Assembly (NCBI GenBank): GCA_027627225.1
Contig: CM051030.1
Coordinates: forward strand, 4,803,501 to 4,867,500
DNA: 64,000 nt
From: Congeria kusceri
Taxonomy: Eukaryota; Mollusca; Bivalvia; Myida; Dreissenidae
Direction: 5' to 3'
How positions within the stretch are numbered: position 1 is the stretch's first letter; each line of letters begins with the position of its first letter. Of the stretch, positions 33,601-42,936 are shown in pieces. A program made the translations under genes and the position numbers. A model generated the notes under the pieces. The model was not told where the DNA came from. It made no database searches and saw only the letters and a list, made by a program, of their open reading frames with translations.

Positions 33601-36407
33601 CAGCAAAGAAGTGTGTCTCTCGGAGGGGCAGATACTGAACATCTCATCAGAGGGATGTGTGGATTTAAGCCGAGAAGACCGGGATCAGGTAGGTTTGGAA
33701 CTTAGAAAACAAGTAACAATTTTTCATGAAGTTTGGAATTTTGCACGCAAGCGTGTTGGTTTAGTAGTACTGATATTTTAGTCAGAAAATGTGAAACCGT
33801 GCCTCACTTTCATTTATAAAAGATACATCCGGAATATTTAAGTATTCATTGTCTATAATTGCTACTGCGATAGCGAAGTGTAGTATTTTGTCAACTGTTA
33901 ATATAGTTTTTTTATCGGTGCATACAGCGGCAGTAGTTTATCTTTTTTTTTTAATTTAATGCCAAGTAGTGAAATATAGAAAAATATCAGTGAGATATAT
34001 CCCTATATCACTCATAGTGATGGACTTCTTTTTGGGGTCCCGATTTAATACAGTAAATGAAACGGACCGTCATCGATGCTGGACTCAAAACTGTGAAATG
34101 ACGTCATTATTTTGACGTCATGATGTTATGATTCCCGCGACATTTTCCAATAAAATGTAAAACAAAGGTTAATAAGTCATACAATAAAAAGAAAATTCGT
34201 TTGTTTTCGGTGTGATAAAGCTTAATATCATCACCGCAAAGGGAACAATTTACATATTTTCACTCGCGCAAGCGCACGTGAAAATATTAATTGTCTCCCT
34301 TTCCGGAGATGATATCACGGGTTATCACACCGAAAACAAACACATATCCTCTATTTATTTGAAAAAATCCCTGCCTATCCCTTTCTTCATCCACAGCTAA
34401 CCTGTCAAGTTGAAGAACAAGTGTGCTAGTGAACTCTCATTTCTGTTTCAGCTGACTCTGATTTCTGTTTTAGCTGAATCCCCAATTCTTCGCATACATG
34501 AATCCAGTCAATCTGAATCTCTCCATCGCTTACCAGAAAGACTTCCGGGCCACGAGAGCCGCGGGCGAACGCTATGATGGGTACATTATCGTTATGTTGA
34601 AGAGTGACACTGGAAAGCCACTGGAATCTGTGCGACTTGGCATGTCGTTTAAGGTAGGGTTGGATTATAATGTATAAGCTCCCGTAACAAGTTATTTGAC
34701 GTCCATAGATACTGATGTCAACATTTTGTTTACGGTAGAGTTGGAATATAATGCACCGACATTAATAAAAAGTTGTATGAGGTACATAGCCATTGTTGTC
34801 GGAATGTCGTTTTAATGTAGTTTTTTAAATTTGCACTAGCATCAAGAAGCAAGCTTTTTGATGCCTATAGCTACTGTTGTCGGAATGCCGCTTAAGAAAG
34901 TGATGGAATATAATGCACAAGCACCCACAACCAAGTTTGTATGTTGCCTTAGCTCTTCCACCACAAACATTTACAGAAAAGATATATGCTGGCATTGTGT
35001 TGATATACACATAATTATTGACAAGTTATATGTTACATTGTTTTGATTCACAAACGTTGTTTGACCTTACTTTTTGCACCAACATCTGATGGTAAATTGG
35101 CCTTTTATCTGATGCACAAATATTAATTGACAATGTACTCGTTGACGTTGTCCAAATTAATGCCCAAATATCTGATGATGTGCAAATGTCTGTTGAAAAG
35201 ATACACGTTGACCTAGCTTATGCAAAATAATATCTAATGTCAAGATATATGTTGCCCATTTTTGATTCACAAATGTTGTCATCTATGTATAAGCAAGATA
35301 TACGTTTCCCATAGTTGATGTCAGAAAATGTATTTGCAAGATATGGGTTGTTCTTAGTTGATATTTACACGTCTATCGAAAAGATACACGTTGGTGTTAT
35401 TTGATGTCCAAATGTCTGTCGAAAAGATAAACGTTGGTATTATTTGATGTTCAAGCGTCTGTTGAAAAGATATACGCCGCTGGTCTTTGTTGTGTTCAAA
35501 CATCTATTGACAGGATATATAATGGTCATGGTTAATGTCCATGCATCTATTTGCAAGATATACGTTGGTCTAATTTTGATGTCCAAAGGTCTGTTACAAA
35601 GATATACCTTGGTCTTAGTTGCTGTTCAAACGTCTGTTGGAAAGGTGTACGTTGGTCTTAGTTGATGTTCAAAGGTCTGTTGAAAAGATATATCTTGGTC
35701 TTAGTTGATGTTCGAACGTATGTTTAAAAGATATACGATGGTGTGATTTGATGTCCAAAAACCTGTTGGAAAGATCTATGTTGGTGTTATTTCATTGCCA
35801 AATGTGTGTTGAAAAAATATATGTTGGCCTAAATTTAAATTATTTGCAAAATTGTATATCACTTAAAAAACAAATGTGCCTATACAGTATTAAATTTGTA
35901 ATACTGATGTCGATTTTATATATATGAAATGTTTACATATATAATATAAGTTATATCTTAATTAGTGTAAAAAAAATGCAGTTATGTTCTAAAATAGTTT
36001 GGTAAAGCGTTAAACACGTTACTGATTTAATGAATAATGTAATTTGGCCGTTCTGCAACATATGAATTCCAATGTCTACTTTCAAAATCGGAAATATTGA
36101 AAAATTATATGTACATGTGTACAAAATGTTCCTACTGATATAACTTGGTACGGCTATTAAGATGCCTGTCAGTGTTAAAATAGCATAGTTTATGTAGCAT
36201 TTTGTTTTTGCTAATATTCAGCAAAATAAAAAAAAATGCCTTAAACCTTATAAAGTTTTCTTAAATGTGATAATGACCTACGCGTCGTTTTTGTCTTCGC
36301 AGGGTACCGAAGAAAGTGACTATGGCGGAATGTACACGGCTCGCTCGCACAAATTGAATACTTCAAAGGCCAAACCTCTTGCCAAACCGCCACCTAAGAA
36401 AAAGTAG
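20870..36407 (+). CDS. Coiled-coil protein with beta-rich ZU5/UPA-like C-terminal half (15 exons, about 750 aa), copy A
   Basis: Exons: 20870-20986, 23823-23973, 24513-24707, 25213-25283, 27046-27123, 27480-27631, 28757-28964, 29307-29444, 29819-30016, 31055-31208, 31658-31790, 32512-32717, 33533-33688, 34474-34653 and 36303-36407. Phases match at every junction except 12/13. The start CACCATGG has good Kozak context, and there is no signal peptide or transmembrane segment. Residues 1-155 are predicted helical. Residues 156-254 are a Lys/Glu/Arg-rich coiled coil. From about 255 on, the protein is beta-rich; exon 9 has SDLDSDVRVLIEDGTFKEPS and exon 11 has DNSDW, reminiscent of ZU5/UPA modules in PIDD, UNC5 and ankyrin, but no death domain follows. 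It ends in a basic Pro/Lys tail. A cytoplasmic scaffold role is inference, and the orthologue is not recognised. Confidence 0.8.
21060..21565. repeat. Compound microsatellite in intron 1, expanded in copy A
   Basis: TTC, TTA, GAT and GAC trinucleotide runs are mixed. A block running from TATACTGTTAATATCATTAT through GATGATGAT, ATTATGCC and GACGACGACGACG occurs three times in A (about 21,216, 21,355 and 21,468) but once in B (about 46,559). Open frames across it are poly-Ile/Met or poly-Asp artefacts. Confidence 0.9.
21969..22115. mobile_element. Near-perfect palindromic MITE, copy A
   Basis: Ends ATATGAGGC and GCCTCATAT. Arms of about 60 bp (CGTGGGAAAATCGGGCTTAA, CATGTGCGTAAAGTGTCGTC) are almost perfectly complementary around a loop with CCTGTGCGGACTGC. 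Transcribed in the intron it would form a long hairpin. The B copy is at 47,067-47,213. Confidence 0.85.
22162..22268. repeat. Copy-A-specific tandem duplication of about 55 bp
   Basis: The segment containing GTGCAATTCATGCCCTTAAT and GGACACTAATCTGACAGTT is present twice in tandem in copy A and once in copy B (about 47,262-47,316). Confidence 0.85.
22351..23163. mobile_element. Non-autonomous DNA transposon with about 36-bp terminal inverted repeats, copy A
   Basis: The left end CCTCGGTCACACTATCGCGA continues TTTTGGCTACGATTGC. The right end is its complement (GCAATCGTAGCCAAAATCGT...AGTGTGACCGAGG) with four mismatches. The 0.8-kb interior is rich in CGAT/ATCG words and has no transposase. The B copy is at 47,429-48,230. 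Confidence 0.75.
25402..26784 (+). mobile_element. Repeat-cored element, family P, in intron 4 of copy A
   Basis: The left end AGCTCGACTTTTCGAAGAAA is inverted near the right end (AAGAAAAGTCGAGCG, 26,747-26,761), followed by ACAGCTCTTTT. The core has about five units of roughly 182 bp (landmark GTAAGCTAGTTTCTCAGGAA), unrelated in sequence to the core of the 11,681 element although the ends are shared. The B copy (50,614-51,840) lacks a segment of nearly 200 bp that is present here at about 26,530-26,725. Confidence 0.75.
27690..28085 (+). mobile_element. Foldback element in intron 6, left member of an inverted pair, copy A
   Basis: It contains a 31-bp stem (TGCAAGCTTATCGTGCAATA / TATTGCACGGTAAGCTTGCA, 27,741-27,830). 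The same element lies in opposite orientation at about 37,845-38,065. This member carries roughly 165 extra bp between TTTGCGAC and TCGTTAAATA. The B copy starts at about 52,745. Confidence 0.75.
28519..28715. repeat. 21-bp minisatellite in intron 6, short allele in copy A
   Basis: The unit is CATATGCACCATTGCCAAAA (plus A). It ends about 40 bp before the exon 7 acceptor. The B array (53,577-53,842) has about three extra units. Because the unit is 21 bp, several frames stay open on both strands; these are artefacts. Confidence 0.85.
28757..30016 (+). CDS. Exons 7-9 of copy A: first beta-rich module
   Basis: Exon 7 (phase 2 in, 0 out) encodes IYKGDVGERKTYHHGMK, then an acidic stretch with DDFDDYNAILGDGEK. 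Exon 8 encodes FRVFIPYVKPGTIAEK and a GGEWETKEV turn. Exon 9 encodes 66 residues ending in GTFKEPSSIEMK, alternating hydrophobic and polar residues as in a beta sandwich. All three exons are open and bounded by good GT-AG sites. The exon 9 acceptor is preceded by a 14-bp hairpin. Confidence 0.8.
29769..29808 (+). promoter_or_regulatory. Perfect hairpin next to the exon 9 acceptor, copy A
   Basis: GCATAACGTCGTTT (29,769-29,782) and AAACGACGTTATGC (29,795-29,808) form a 14-bp perfect stem with a 12-nt loop. It ends 10 nt before exon 9 (29,819) and is unchanged in copy B. A role in splicing is speculative. Confidence 0.6.
30363..30871 (+). mobile_element. tRNA-containing element with short inverted ends, intron 9, copy A
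   Basis: TAAAGGGACT (30,363-30,372) is inverted as AGTCCCTTTA (30,862-30,871). Inside is a tRNA-like segment with A-box-like AGTTGGTTAAAGCGC (about 30,630) and B box GAGTTCGATCC (30,682-30,692). It could be a SINE inserted into a MITE or a SINE with a palindromic tail. The B copy is at 55,490-55,998. Confidence 0.6.
31055..32717 (+). CDS. Exons 10-12 of copy A: second beta-rich module
   Basis: Exon 10 (phase 0 in, 1 out) supplies the missing phase between exons 9 and 11 and joins them as ...SSIEMK-LQPIRPVDRQ...DTHQL-GKKPADRR. Exon 11 encodes YHLCQTDNSDWQLADFEYRP and LLLLPPNGTSYK. Exon 12 encodes VIDIGLEGGMSDQDALKI through SSGYDFG. Frame continuity over three exons with phases 1, 2 and 1 strongly supports the model. 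Confidence 0.8.
32718..33532. other. Intron 12 of copy A, possible hidden small exon
   Basis: No obvious repeat is present. Phase arithmetic requires either a phase 1-to-0 exon here or an unusual exon 13 acceptor. The only small candidate seen is 33,224-33,258 (CAG| before, |GTGTTT after), encoding EISYKNIPILST-like sequence; its acceptor AG is GG in copy B. Support is weak. Confidence 0.35.
33533..36407 (+). CDS. Exons 13-15 of copy A: C-terminal module and basic tail
   Basis: Exon 13 encodes PYRLYVSKQGLPYQFILYIG through LSREDRDQ. Exon 14 encodes LNPQFFAYMNPVNLNLSIAY through SVRLGMSFK, and exon 15 GTEESDYGGMYTARSHKL then KPLAKPPPKKK. Exons 13-14 and 14-15 join in phase 0. The upstream edge of exon 13 is uncertain because the only nearby AG (33,531-33,532) gives phase 0 whereas exon 12 ends in phase 1. 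Two candidate acceptors precede exon 14. Confidence 0.7.
34099..34120. promoter_or_regulatory. Two full CRE-type TGACGTCA sites in intron 13, copy A
   Basis: TGACGTCA at 34,099-34,106 and again at 34,113-34,120. Both are retained in copy B (59,234-59,241 and 59,248-59,255). This octamer is the consensus CREB/ATF site. Enhancer function is unproven; the pair could also be part of a repeat. Confidence 0.4.
34200..34340. mobile_element. 141-bp MITE in intron 13, copy A
   Basis: Perfect 19-bp inverted ends TTTGTTTTCGGTGTGATAA and TTATCACACCGAAAACAAA. Further inner dyads include AATATCATCACC / GGAGATGATATC and the centre CGCGCAAGCGC. The B copy is at 59,335-59,475. Confidence 0.8.
35090..35835. 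repeat. About 43-bp degenerate minisatellite in intron 14, copy A
   Basis: The unit resembles GATGTTCAAACGTCTGTTGA + AAAGATATACGTTGGTCTTAGTT. Roughly 15 units are present, diverged at the left edge and cleaner at the right. The B array is at about 60,200-60,925. Confidence 0.75.
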
Positions 36408-36444
36408 ATCTAGTACAAGTACAAATTAGTAACGTATCGGCTGA

Positions 36445-36450
36445 AATAAA
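36445..36450 (+). terminator. Polyadenylation signal of copy A gene
   Basis: AATAAA occurs 38 nt after the stop codon (TAG, 36,405-36,407). It is conserved in copy B at 61,554-61,559. Confidence 0.65.
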
Positions 36451-36877
36451 AACAATAGGATTTCTCATCGGTTGCAAAATTATATTTACCTTATATTTGC
36501 CTGAATTGTGGGCGCACACTTAAACCGTGTCAATGCGTTTAAGGACGTTTTAAGCATTTTGTTTGTGTATTTGTGTTTCTTTCATGTTCCGTCGTAGTGA
36601 ACAGCGATGGTTTTTCATGTATTTGTCTCTGTGACCTTTGTGTTTGAAATTATATAGTTCATCGAAACTGCCCGAAAGCCTTTTGCAATAAAATATGTAC
36701 ATGATATATATAAAATTAGAGTGTACTAACTGTCTTATCATTCGAATGAAACTATGTGGTTTTATTATTAAATAAACATATATTTCCACAAACATATACT
36801 GAACAGTTTCCAGAATACCTATTTTGTATATTAGTTATTGCTAAAATAATACTTTATTTCCAATGGTATTGCGTATT

Positions 36878-37672
36878 AGCTTACCTGAGCACGAAGTGCT
36901 CAATGTTGAGCTTTTGTGGCCACTCACCGTCCGTCGTTCGTCAGCCGTCTTTCGTCGTCCGGTTCTCAACAATTAATTCAAACAACTTCTCTGAAACCGC
37001 TTGGTTAAAATGTTTATTTACTGGTTCTTGATCAAATTCCTTAAGTTCATTGGAATATATAAAACAATTAAAACTCAACTACTTTAAGCTCTTTTTGTCT
37101 GAAACGAATTGCTGAATTTCGAAATAATTTAATAGAAATGTTTTTAGTTGACCCCCTAACAAATTCCTTTAAAACATTTTGGTTCGTTAAAAACTATGCC
37201 CGCCACGGTGCGGGACAGTTTTCCTGTTTTTATAACTTTGAAAATCTTTGAAAATATCTGAAACCCCTTGGTGGATTTGGAAATAGTTTCACAGAAATGT
37301 TCTTTGATAGACCCTATACCAAATCATTTCTTCATTTCAAATCATTGCGAATCATTACATAATAACATTACAAAAATTACATGACTGCCAGGTGACGGGC
37401 CAGTTGTCCTTATTTCCTATATTGAAAACTTTAAACACTTGTTTTTGTCAGATACTATGATATTGGATTTCGACATGATTTTAAAGAAATATTCCTTGGG
37501 TGACTTTACCAAATTCCTTCACATTATTATGATTTGTCGGAAGACATTTCTGTCGTCTGTCGTTGTCAACATTTTAATTCAAACATCTCTGAACAGGCTA
37601 TTAAAATTCTACAAGCCGCTATGATAAAAGTAACTGCGGTGAGCGACTAAGGGCCAGTTTGGGCCTCTTGTA
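36878..37672 (+). mobile_element. Repeat-cored element, short family Q relative, copy A
   Basis: It starts AGCTTACCTGAGCACGAAGT, like the 17,630 element, and ends with GGTGAGCGACTAAGGG, a GGGCC...GGGCC hairpin and CTCTTGTA. The interior has about three diverged units with TCTCTGAAACCGCTTGG-type words. The B copy is at about 61,986-62,762. Confidence 0.65.
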
Positions 37673-37844
37673 TATTATATACTAATTTTTGTATTAGTTA
37701 TTAGTATGTTATTATATTTAGTTTGTGTGTTTTTCCGATATTGAATAAAATTGCTGACTTGCAATACCTGTGCTAACATTTATAAGGTATTAATGTTTGA
37801 TTGATGACCATTATCATAACTGAAACACTCCTAACATAACTAAT

Positions 37845-38065
37845 ATGTATGAAATAGTTGTAGCATACTTTGACCGAAATATGTTATATATTTAACGAGT
37901 CGCAAGGTCACGAGGTGCAATCCGAATGTGCAATCTTACCGTGCAATAAGTAGCGTGCGTATTAAGTAAAACTAAATTTCAACATACTGGACGCTACTTA
38001 CTGCACGATAAGCTTGCATATTAGGCTCCGCCCACCAGTTTCCGCTCACAGTTATTGAATACCGT
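37845..38065 (-). mobile_element. Foldback element, right member of the inverted pair, copy A
   Basis: This is the reverse-complement relative of the element at 27,690-28,085: TGTAGCATACTTTGACCGAA at its left and CTCCGCCCACCAGT at its right. The stem is at 37,929-38,018. It lies downstream of the last exon. The B copy starts at about 62,940. Confidence 0.7.
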
Positions 38066-38391
38066 AAAACAAAGAAAACTCTCAGAAATGTGGTATAAAA
38101 GAATGCTAATGCTCCAAAAAGTTGTTTTTGTCAAGTATATTCTTGTTCATTCTACTAGCATCGAGTGCCTTTGCCAGATACGGTAGCAGATTTATTTATC
38201 GAACGGAAATCATTTCACGTTGATATTTATTGAACAAAAAGAAATCCAGCATGTATATACAACTTTATATGCAGCATAGAGTATACAAATACAGTTTCAC
38301 TACCGGTACATATTGCGTCTTGTATCAAAATTTTACAAAGGCAAACGGTATTTTACAAATTCATTTGTTATACATGTAAAGTTCTAGATAT

Positions 38392-39223
38392 AACAAGAGT
38401 TCTTGGTAAAACATGTATGCCCCCCGACTTGCAGCCAAGTTGTGAATATGTGCAATTGTTAAGAATTTTTTTTAATGTGCAATCCCAAGCGAGGTCTCGA
38501 TATATGGTATCTATGTATGAAGTTTCATTAAAATATCTCGATGCGTTCTCAAGTTATTGAGCGGAAAACGTTTTTCTATTTTTACTAACGGTGACCTTGA
38601 CCCCACCCACCCCATATCAAATCCCAAGTGAGGTCTCAATATAAGGTATCTATGTATGAAGTTTCATTAAAATATCTCGATGCGTTCTCAAGTTATTGAG
38701 CAGAAACCGTTTTTCTATTTTTAGTAACGGTGACATTGACCTTGACTCCACCCATCCCATATGGAATCCAAGCGAGGTCTCAATATAAGGTATCTATCTA
38801 TCAAGTTTCATTAAAATATCTGAATGCGTTCTCAATTTATTGAGCGGAAACCGTTTTTCTATTTTTTCTAACGGTGACCTTAACCTTGACCCCACCAACC
38901 CCATATGCAATCCCAAGCGAGGTCTGAAAATAAGGTATCTCTGTATAAAGTTTCATTAAAATATCTCGATGCGTTCTCAAGTTATTGAGTGAAAACCGTT
39001 TTTCTATTTTTAACCTTGACCTTTGACCTGTTGACCTCAAAATGTATAGGTGTCTTCCTTTCCTCCCAAGTAACCAACATACCAACTTTCATGATCGTAG
39101 GTCAAAGCGTTCTCTAGATATCGTGCGGAAACGAAATGGTCTACGGACTGACCAACCATCCGACCGACCGACCGACGGACAGGTGCAAAGCAAGATACCC
39201 CCACTTCTTCGACGGGGGGCATA
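38392..39223 (-). mobile_element. Repeat-cored element, family S, at the duplication junction
   Basis: Read on the minus strand it starts ATGCCCCCC (39,223 leftward) and ends GGGGGGCAT, a degenerate hairpin and CTCTTGTT (complement AACAAGAG at 38,392-38,399). The core has four tandem units of roughly 135-145 bp (GATGCGTTCTCAAGTTATTG, ACGGTGACCTTGACC). The tandem-duplication junction lies within about 7 bp of its 5' end. The B copy begins at about 63,490 and runs off the window. Confidence 0.75.
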
Positions 39224-39958
39224 ATAAGGTATTTGTGGTTTAGATGCACTCGATTTTCTGTCAGTTTGTGGTTAAGATTCACTACATGTTTCGTGAATAT
39301 GTGTGCCAAATATTCACTATATGCATTACCTTATGCAACATGTGAGGTTAACATTTCATATAACCTTATGGAATTTGTGTGGCGTATATATTCTTGATTT
39401 TTAAGGAAATATGTCTGCCTAAAATATACTTGATTTTTGGGGCATATGCGGGACTAAGCGTGACTTATACAATATGTGTGGTTTAAACTGCACTTGTTAT
39501 AAAGAGAAAATGTAAGGCTAAGATACACTTGATTGTTGGGTGTTGTATAAGTTAGCCATGTTCAAAACAATCCGATTATTTTTTATATATAGAAAACAAT
39601 CACATAAGTGTTCAAAATGACATTGAGTTACAACCTTTACATTGATTGTAGTGTAAAAACTTATATATATGTAAATTGGTTTGTATTTTCGTATTTGTAT
39701 GCAATAAATCGTGAAACATTTGTGTTAAAACGTCATACTGCAAGTTACCGCGATAGATAAAAAACGGTAAAAGATTACGTTATTGATATTAAATCATACA
39801 CAAATAATTATTTCAAGCGTTATCAGATTCATGGTTGTAGGTAAAAAAAAGCTTTATCTCGTAATTACGACTTCACTACTTGTAATTACGAGTTAATCTG
39901 TCGTTTTTAGGATGCCTTTATCTTTTTATTGAAAATTGGCTTTGTAGGGAATATTAAG

Positions 39959-40075
39959 TAAGTGTTGAATAAAGATAAGTTTATCTAGCGAGGCTTAGAA
40001 AACCTGAACCACAACCTTGGCGAGTGGTTCACAGTTTCGAGCCGAGCAAATAAACTTATCTTTATTCAACACTAA
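39959..40075. mobile_element. Foldback MITE (copy B)
   Basis: Counterpart of 14,713-14,826. The inverted ends (AGTGTTGAATAAAGATAAGT and its complement) are better matched here than in copy A. Confidence 0.75.
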
Positions 40076-40097
40076 CCTAGTATTCTATTTATCCCAT

Positions 40098-40554
40098 AAT
40101 TGGGAGGCATTATTCGTGGCACTTGTCCGCCCGTCCGTCCGTACGTCCTGAAATTTTATATACTCATCTCTTTACTGCCTGGCGGATTTCGCTCACAGCT
40201 GAAGAACCTTGTTAAAGAAGGAATTTTGGCTGCGACCATCGTCGCCCTTCGTCATTTTTTCCACTATAGAATGCACTGTAAGTGTATATACTTCACGAAA
40301 TGTTGTGGACTCGACTCCTCTTTAACTGCTTGGCGAATTTTGCTCAAACGTTCACAGCTGAAGAACCTTAATGTGTAGGTGATCGTAAAGGACGGAATTC
40401 TGGCTGTGACCAATGTTAGCCGAATTATGGCCTTTTTGTCATTTTATCCACTATAGAATATGTATGAACATTAATTTGTGGAGGCAAAAACACGTCCTTT
40501 GTGTGTGTCCAAACATGTGTCGTGGGGGCATCCGTGTCTGTGACACATCTAGTT
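40098..40554 (+). mobile_element. Repeat-cored element, family T, copy B, left end truncated
   Basis: The region matching the first part of the copy-A element (TACCCCCACAATG) is missing. The 3' hairpin GTGTC-tgt-GACAC and CTAGTT (40,549-40,554) are intact. Confidence 0.6.
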
Positions 40555-40892
40555 GTCTTTTTTTTAATTAAAATATACAAAAGAAAACACACAATATTAC
40601 AAAACAAAACAACAGAAAATGTCATTAAAATCAGCCAGATGACGTCATTAGACTACGCGTGTTAACTTTTCCCCACAGTGTTGAAATAAAGCAAAGTTTA
40701 TTCCACTTGAAATATTTTATTTCCTCCATGCCAGCGTGATGATGGGATAAATATCGTAATATCGACAATAGCTTGTTATATTTAAAAAATAACTTGTGAT
40801 TCCGACTTAGAAATTCGTAACAACAATTTTACAACTGTAATTGTTAATTACGAGATCAAACAAAATTCCACTATGGCACAGGAGAGTTCAAT

Positions 40893-41812
40893 ACATATCC
40901 GACCCATACCAAGTTATAGATTATATTTATCCGACCCATACCTAGTAATAGATTATATATATCCGTCCCATACCAAGTTATAGATTATATATATCCGACC
41001 CATACCAAGTTATAGATTATACATATCCGACCCATACCAAGTTATAGATTATACATATCCGACCCATACCAAGTTATAGATTATACATATCCGACCATAC
41101 CAAGTTATAGATTATACATATCCGACCATACCAAGTTATAGATTATACCTATCCGACCCATACCAAGTTATAGATTATACATATCCGACCCATACCAAGT
41201 TATAGATTATACATATCCGACCCATACCACGTTATAGATTATACATTTTCAACCATACCAAGTTATTGATTATACATATCCGACCCATACCAGTTATAGA
41301 TTATACATATCCAACTCATACCAAGTTATAGATTATACATATCCGATCCATACCAAGTTATCGATTATACATATCCGACCCATACCAAGTGAAAGATTAT
41401 ACATATCCGACTCATACCAAGTTATAGATTATACATATCCGACCCATACCAAGTTATAGATTATACATATCCGGCCCATACCAAGTTATAGATTATACAT
41501 ATCCGACCCATACCAAGTTATAGATTATACATATACGACCCATACCAAGTTATAGATTATACATATCCGACCCTTACGAAGTTATGGATTATACATATTC
41601 GACCCATACCAAGTTATACATTTTACATATCCGACCCATACCAAGTTATAGATTATACCTATCCGACCCATACCAAGTTATAGATTATACATATCCGACC
41701 CATACCAAGTTATAGATTATACATATCCGATCCATACCTAGTTATAGATTATACATATCCGACCCATGCCAAGTTATAGATTATACATATCCGACCCATA
41801 CCAAGGTATAGA
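40893..41812. repeat. 32-bp satellite array (copy B)
   Basis: Same unit as in copy A, about 29 units. Substitutions are distributed differently from A, as expected if the two arrays evolved separately after the duplication. Confidence 0.95.
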
Positions 41813-42936
41813 TTATTATAAGGTCTACGCTTAAAACATGATTTAGGATTTTAAAAAAAGAGATCTAACCACGATGCATTAGTGCTCGTTCTGTGTAAAT
41901 ATACTTCCTGCTTCTCAAGATGAGAACACATTCCTAGAAAGGAACGGGAAGTCATTATAGGAAGCAATTAATTTAATCGGCTTTAATATTTGATTTACTT
42001 ACAGATTATCAAGAGGCCTAGATCTATTCACATACAGGCAAATCGCCAATTTTAAGATGTTTGTCAAAACGCATTAGATTAGTTAAATAAATATTTCTGC
42101 ATAAAAATTTGCTCGTAGATAAAAAGATTGTTTGGAATATTACTAATATTTGTTAATGAAAAAAAATTAGTAAAATACTATAACTTTGACGTTTTCAACT
42201 CCCGACAATTCATTTTCCAGTGTTTATTTAAATACCACTAGTTTCGGCTATGGTATTCACTTTTTATAGTGTCCTTTAGTTAACGTAGAGAATTTTTAAT
42301 TCATTTAATAATATTTGTACGGCCCATATCCACAAAGCATCTTTAAAAAAAAGAGTAGCTTTTCACATATTTTAGTTAAGTGTTACGTGTATTTGATTTG
42401 TTAACGCACACCTTTGCTTCGTGTTTATGTTCTTCTAAACAGATTTGAATCTGGGTGACTTTTAAAAATTGTAATTTGGTGCTGCACTGTTTCTATATAT
42501 AAATACGGATACAGGTAAGGTGGTTTTGAAATGTACGTATAAGGAAGCGATCTAATTTAACATGGGGTGCTTTGTGAATAACGCCCCTTCTGTTTTCATT
42601 GGAACAATTACAAATTTTTTTTACACAAACAAATATGAAACTTGTTATTTACTGACATCGTGGATCCTTTTCAGAGACACCCCTTTGCCGAAAATTGCTA
42701 AAATGCAGCGTTTTTAAATATTATTTTAATTTTGTATATTTATACGAATTCGTCGTAGTTGTATTTTGAATTCTGAATTTAATAATTAGAATTGTAACAT
42801 TTAACTGTTTTCATCATATTAAAAAAAGTACTAAAAACTATTAAAAACCCGTTTAAAACTTGTTTGCTCGACTGATTGTTCTGGCAAAAACGAGGTATTG
42901 TCGTCACCTGATCGTCGTCGGCGTTTTTTTTTTTAT
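41813..42936. other. Non-repeated AT-rich spacer, copy B
   Basis: Counterpart of 16,506-17,629. It shows only scattered substitutions and 1-4 bp indels and has no feature of its own. Confidence 0.4.

Larger units (their letters stand above)
13987..39229 (+). repeat. Copy A of a 25-kb direct tandem duplication
   Basis: Sequence from about 13,987 (ATTTGTGGTTTAGAT) onward reappears from about 39,230 in the same orientation and order. It includes the foldback MITEs, the 32-bp satellite, three repeat-cored elements and all 15 exons of the gene. The offset drifts between about 25.0 and 25.3 kb because of indels. Alignment by eye shows a few differences per 100 bp. Confidence 0.93.
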
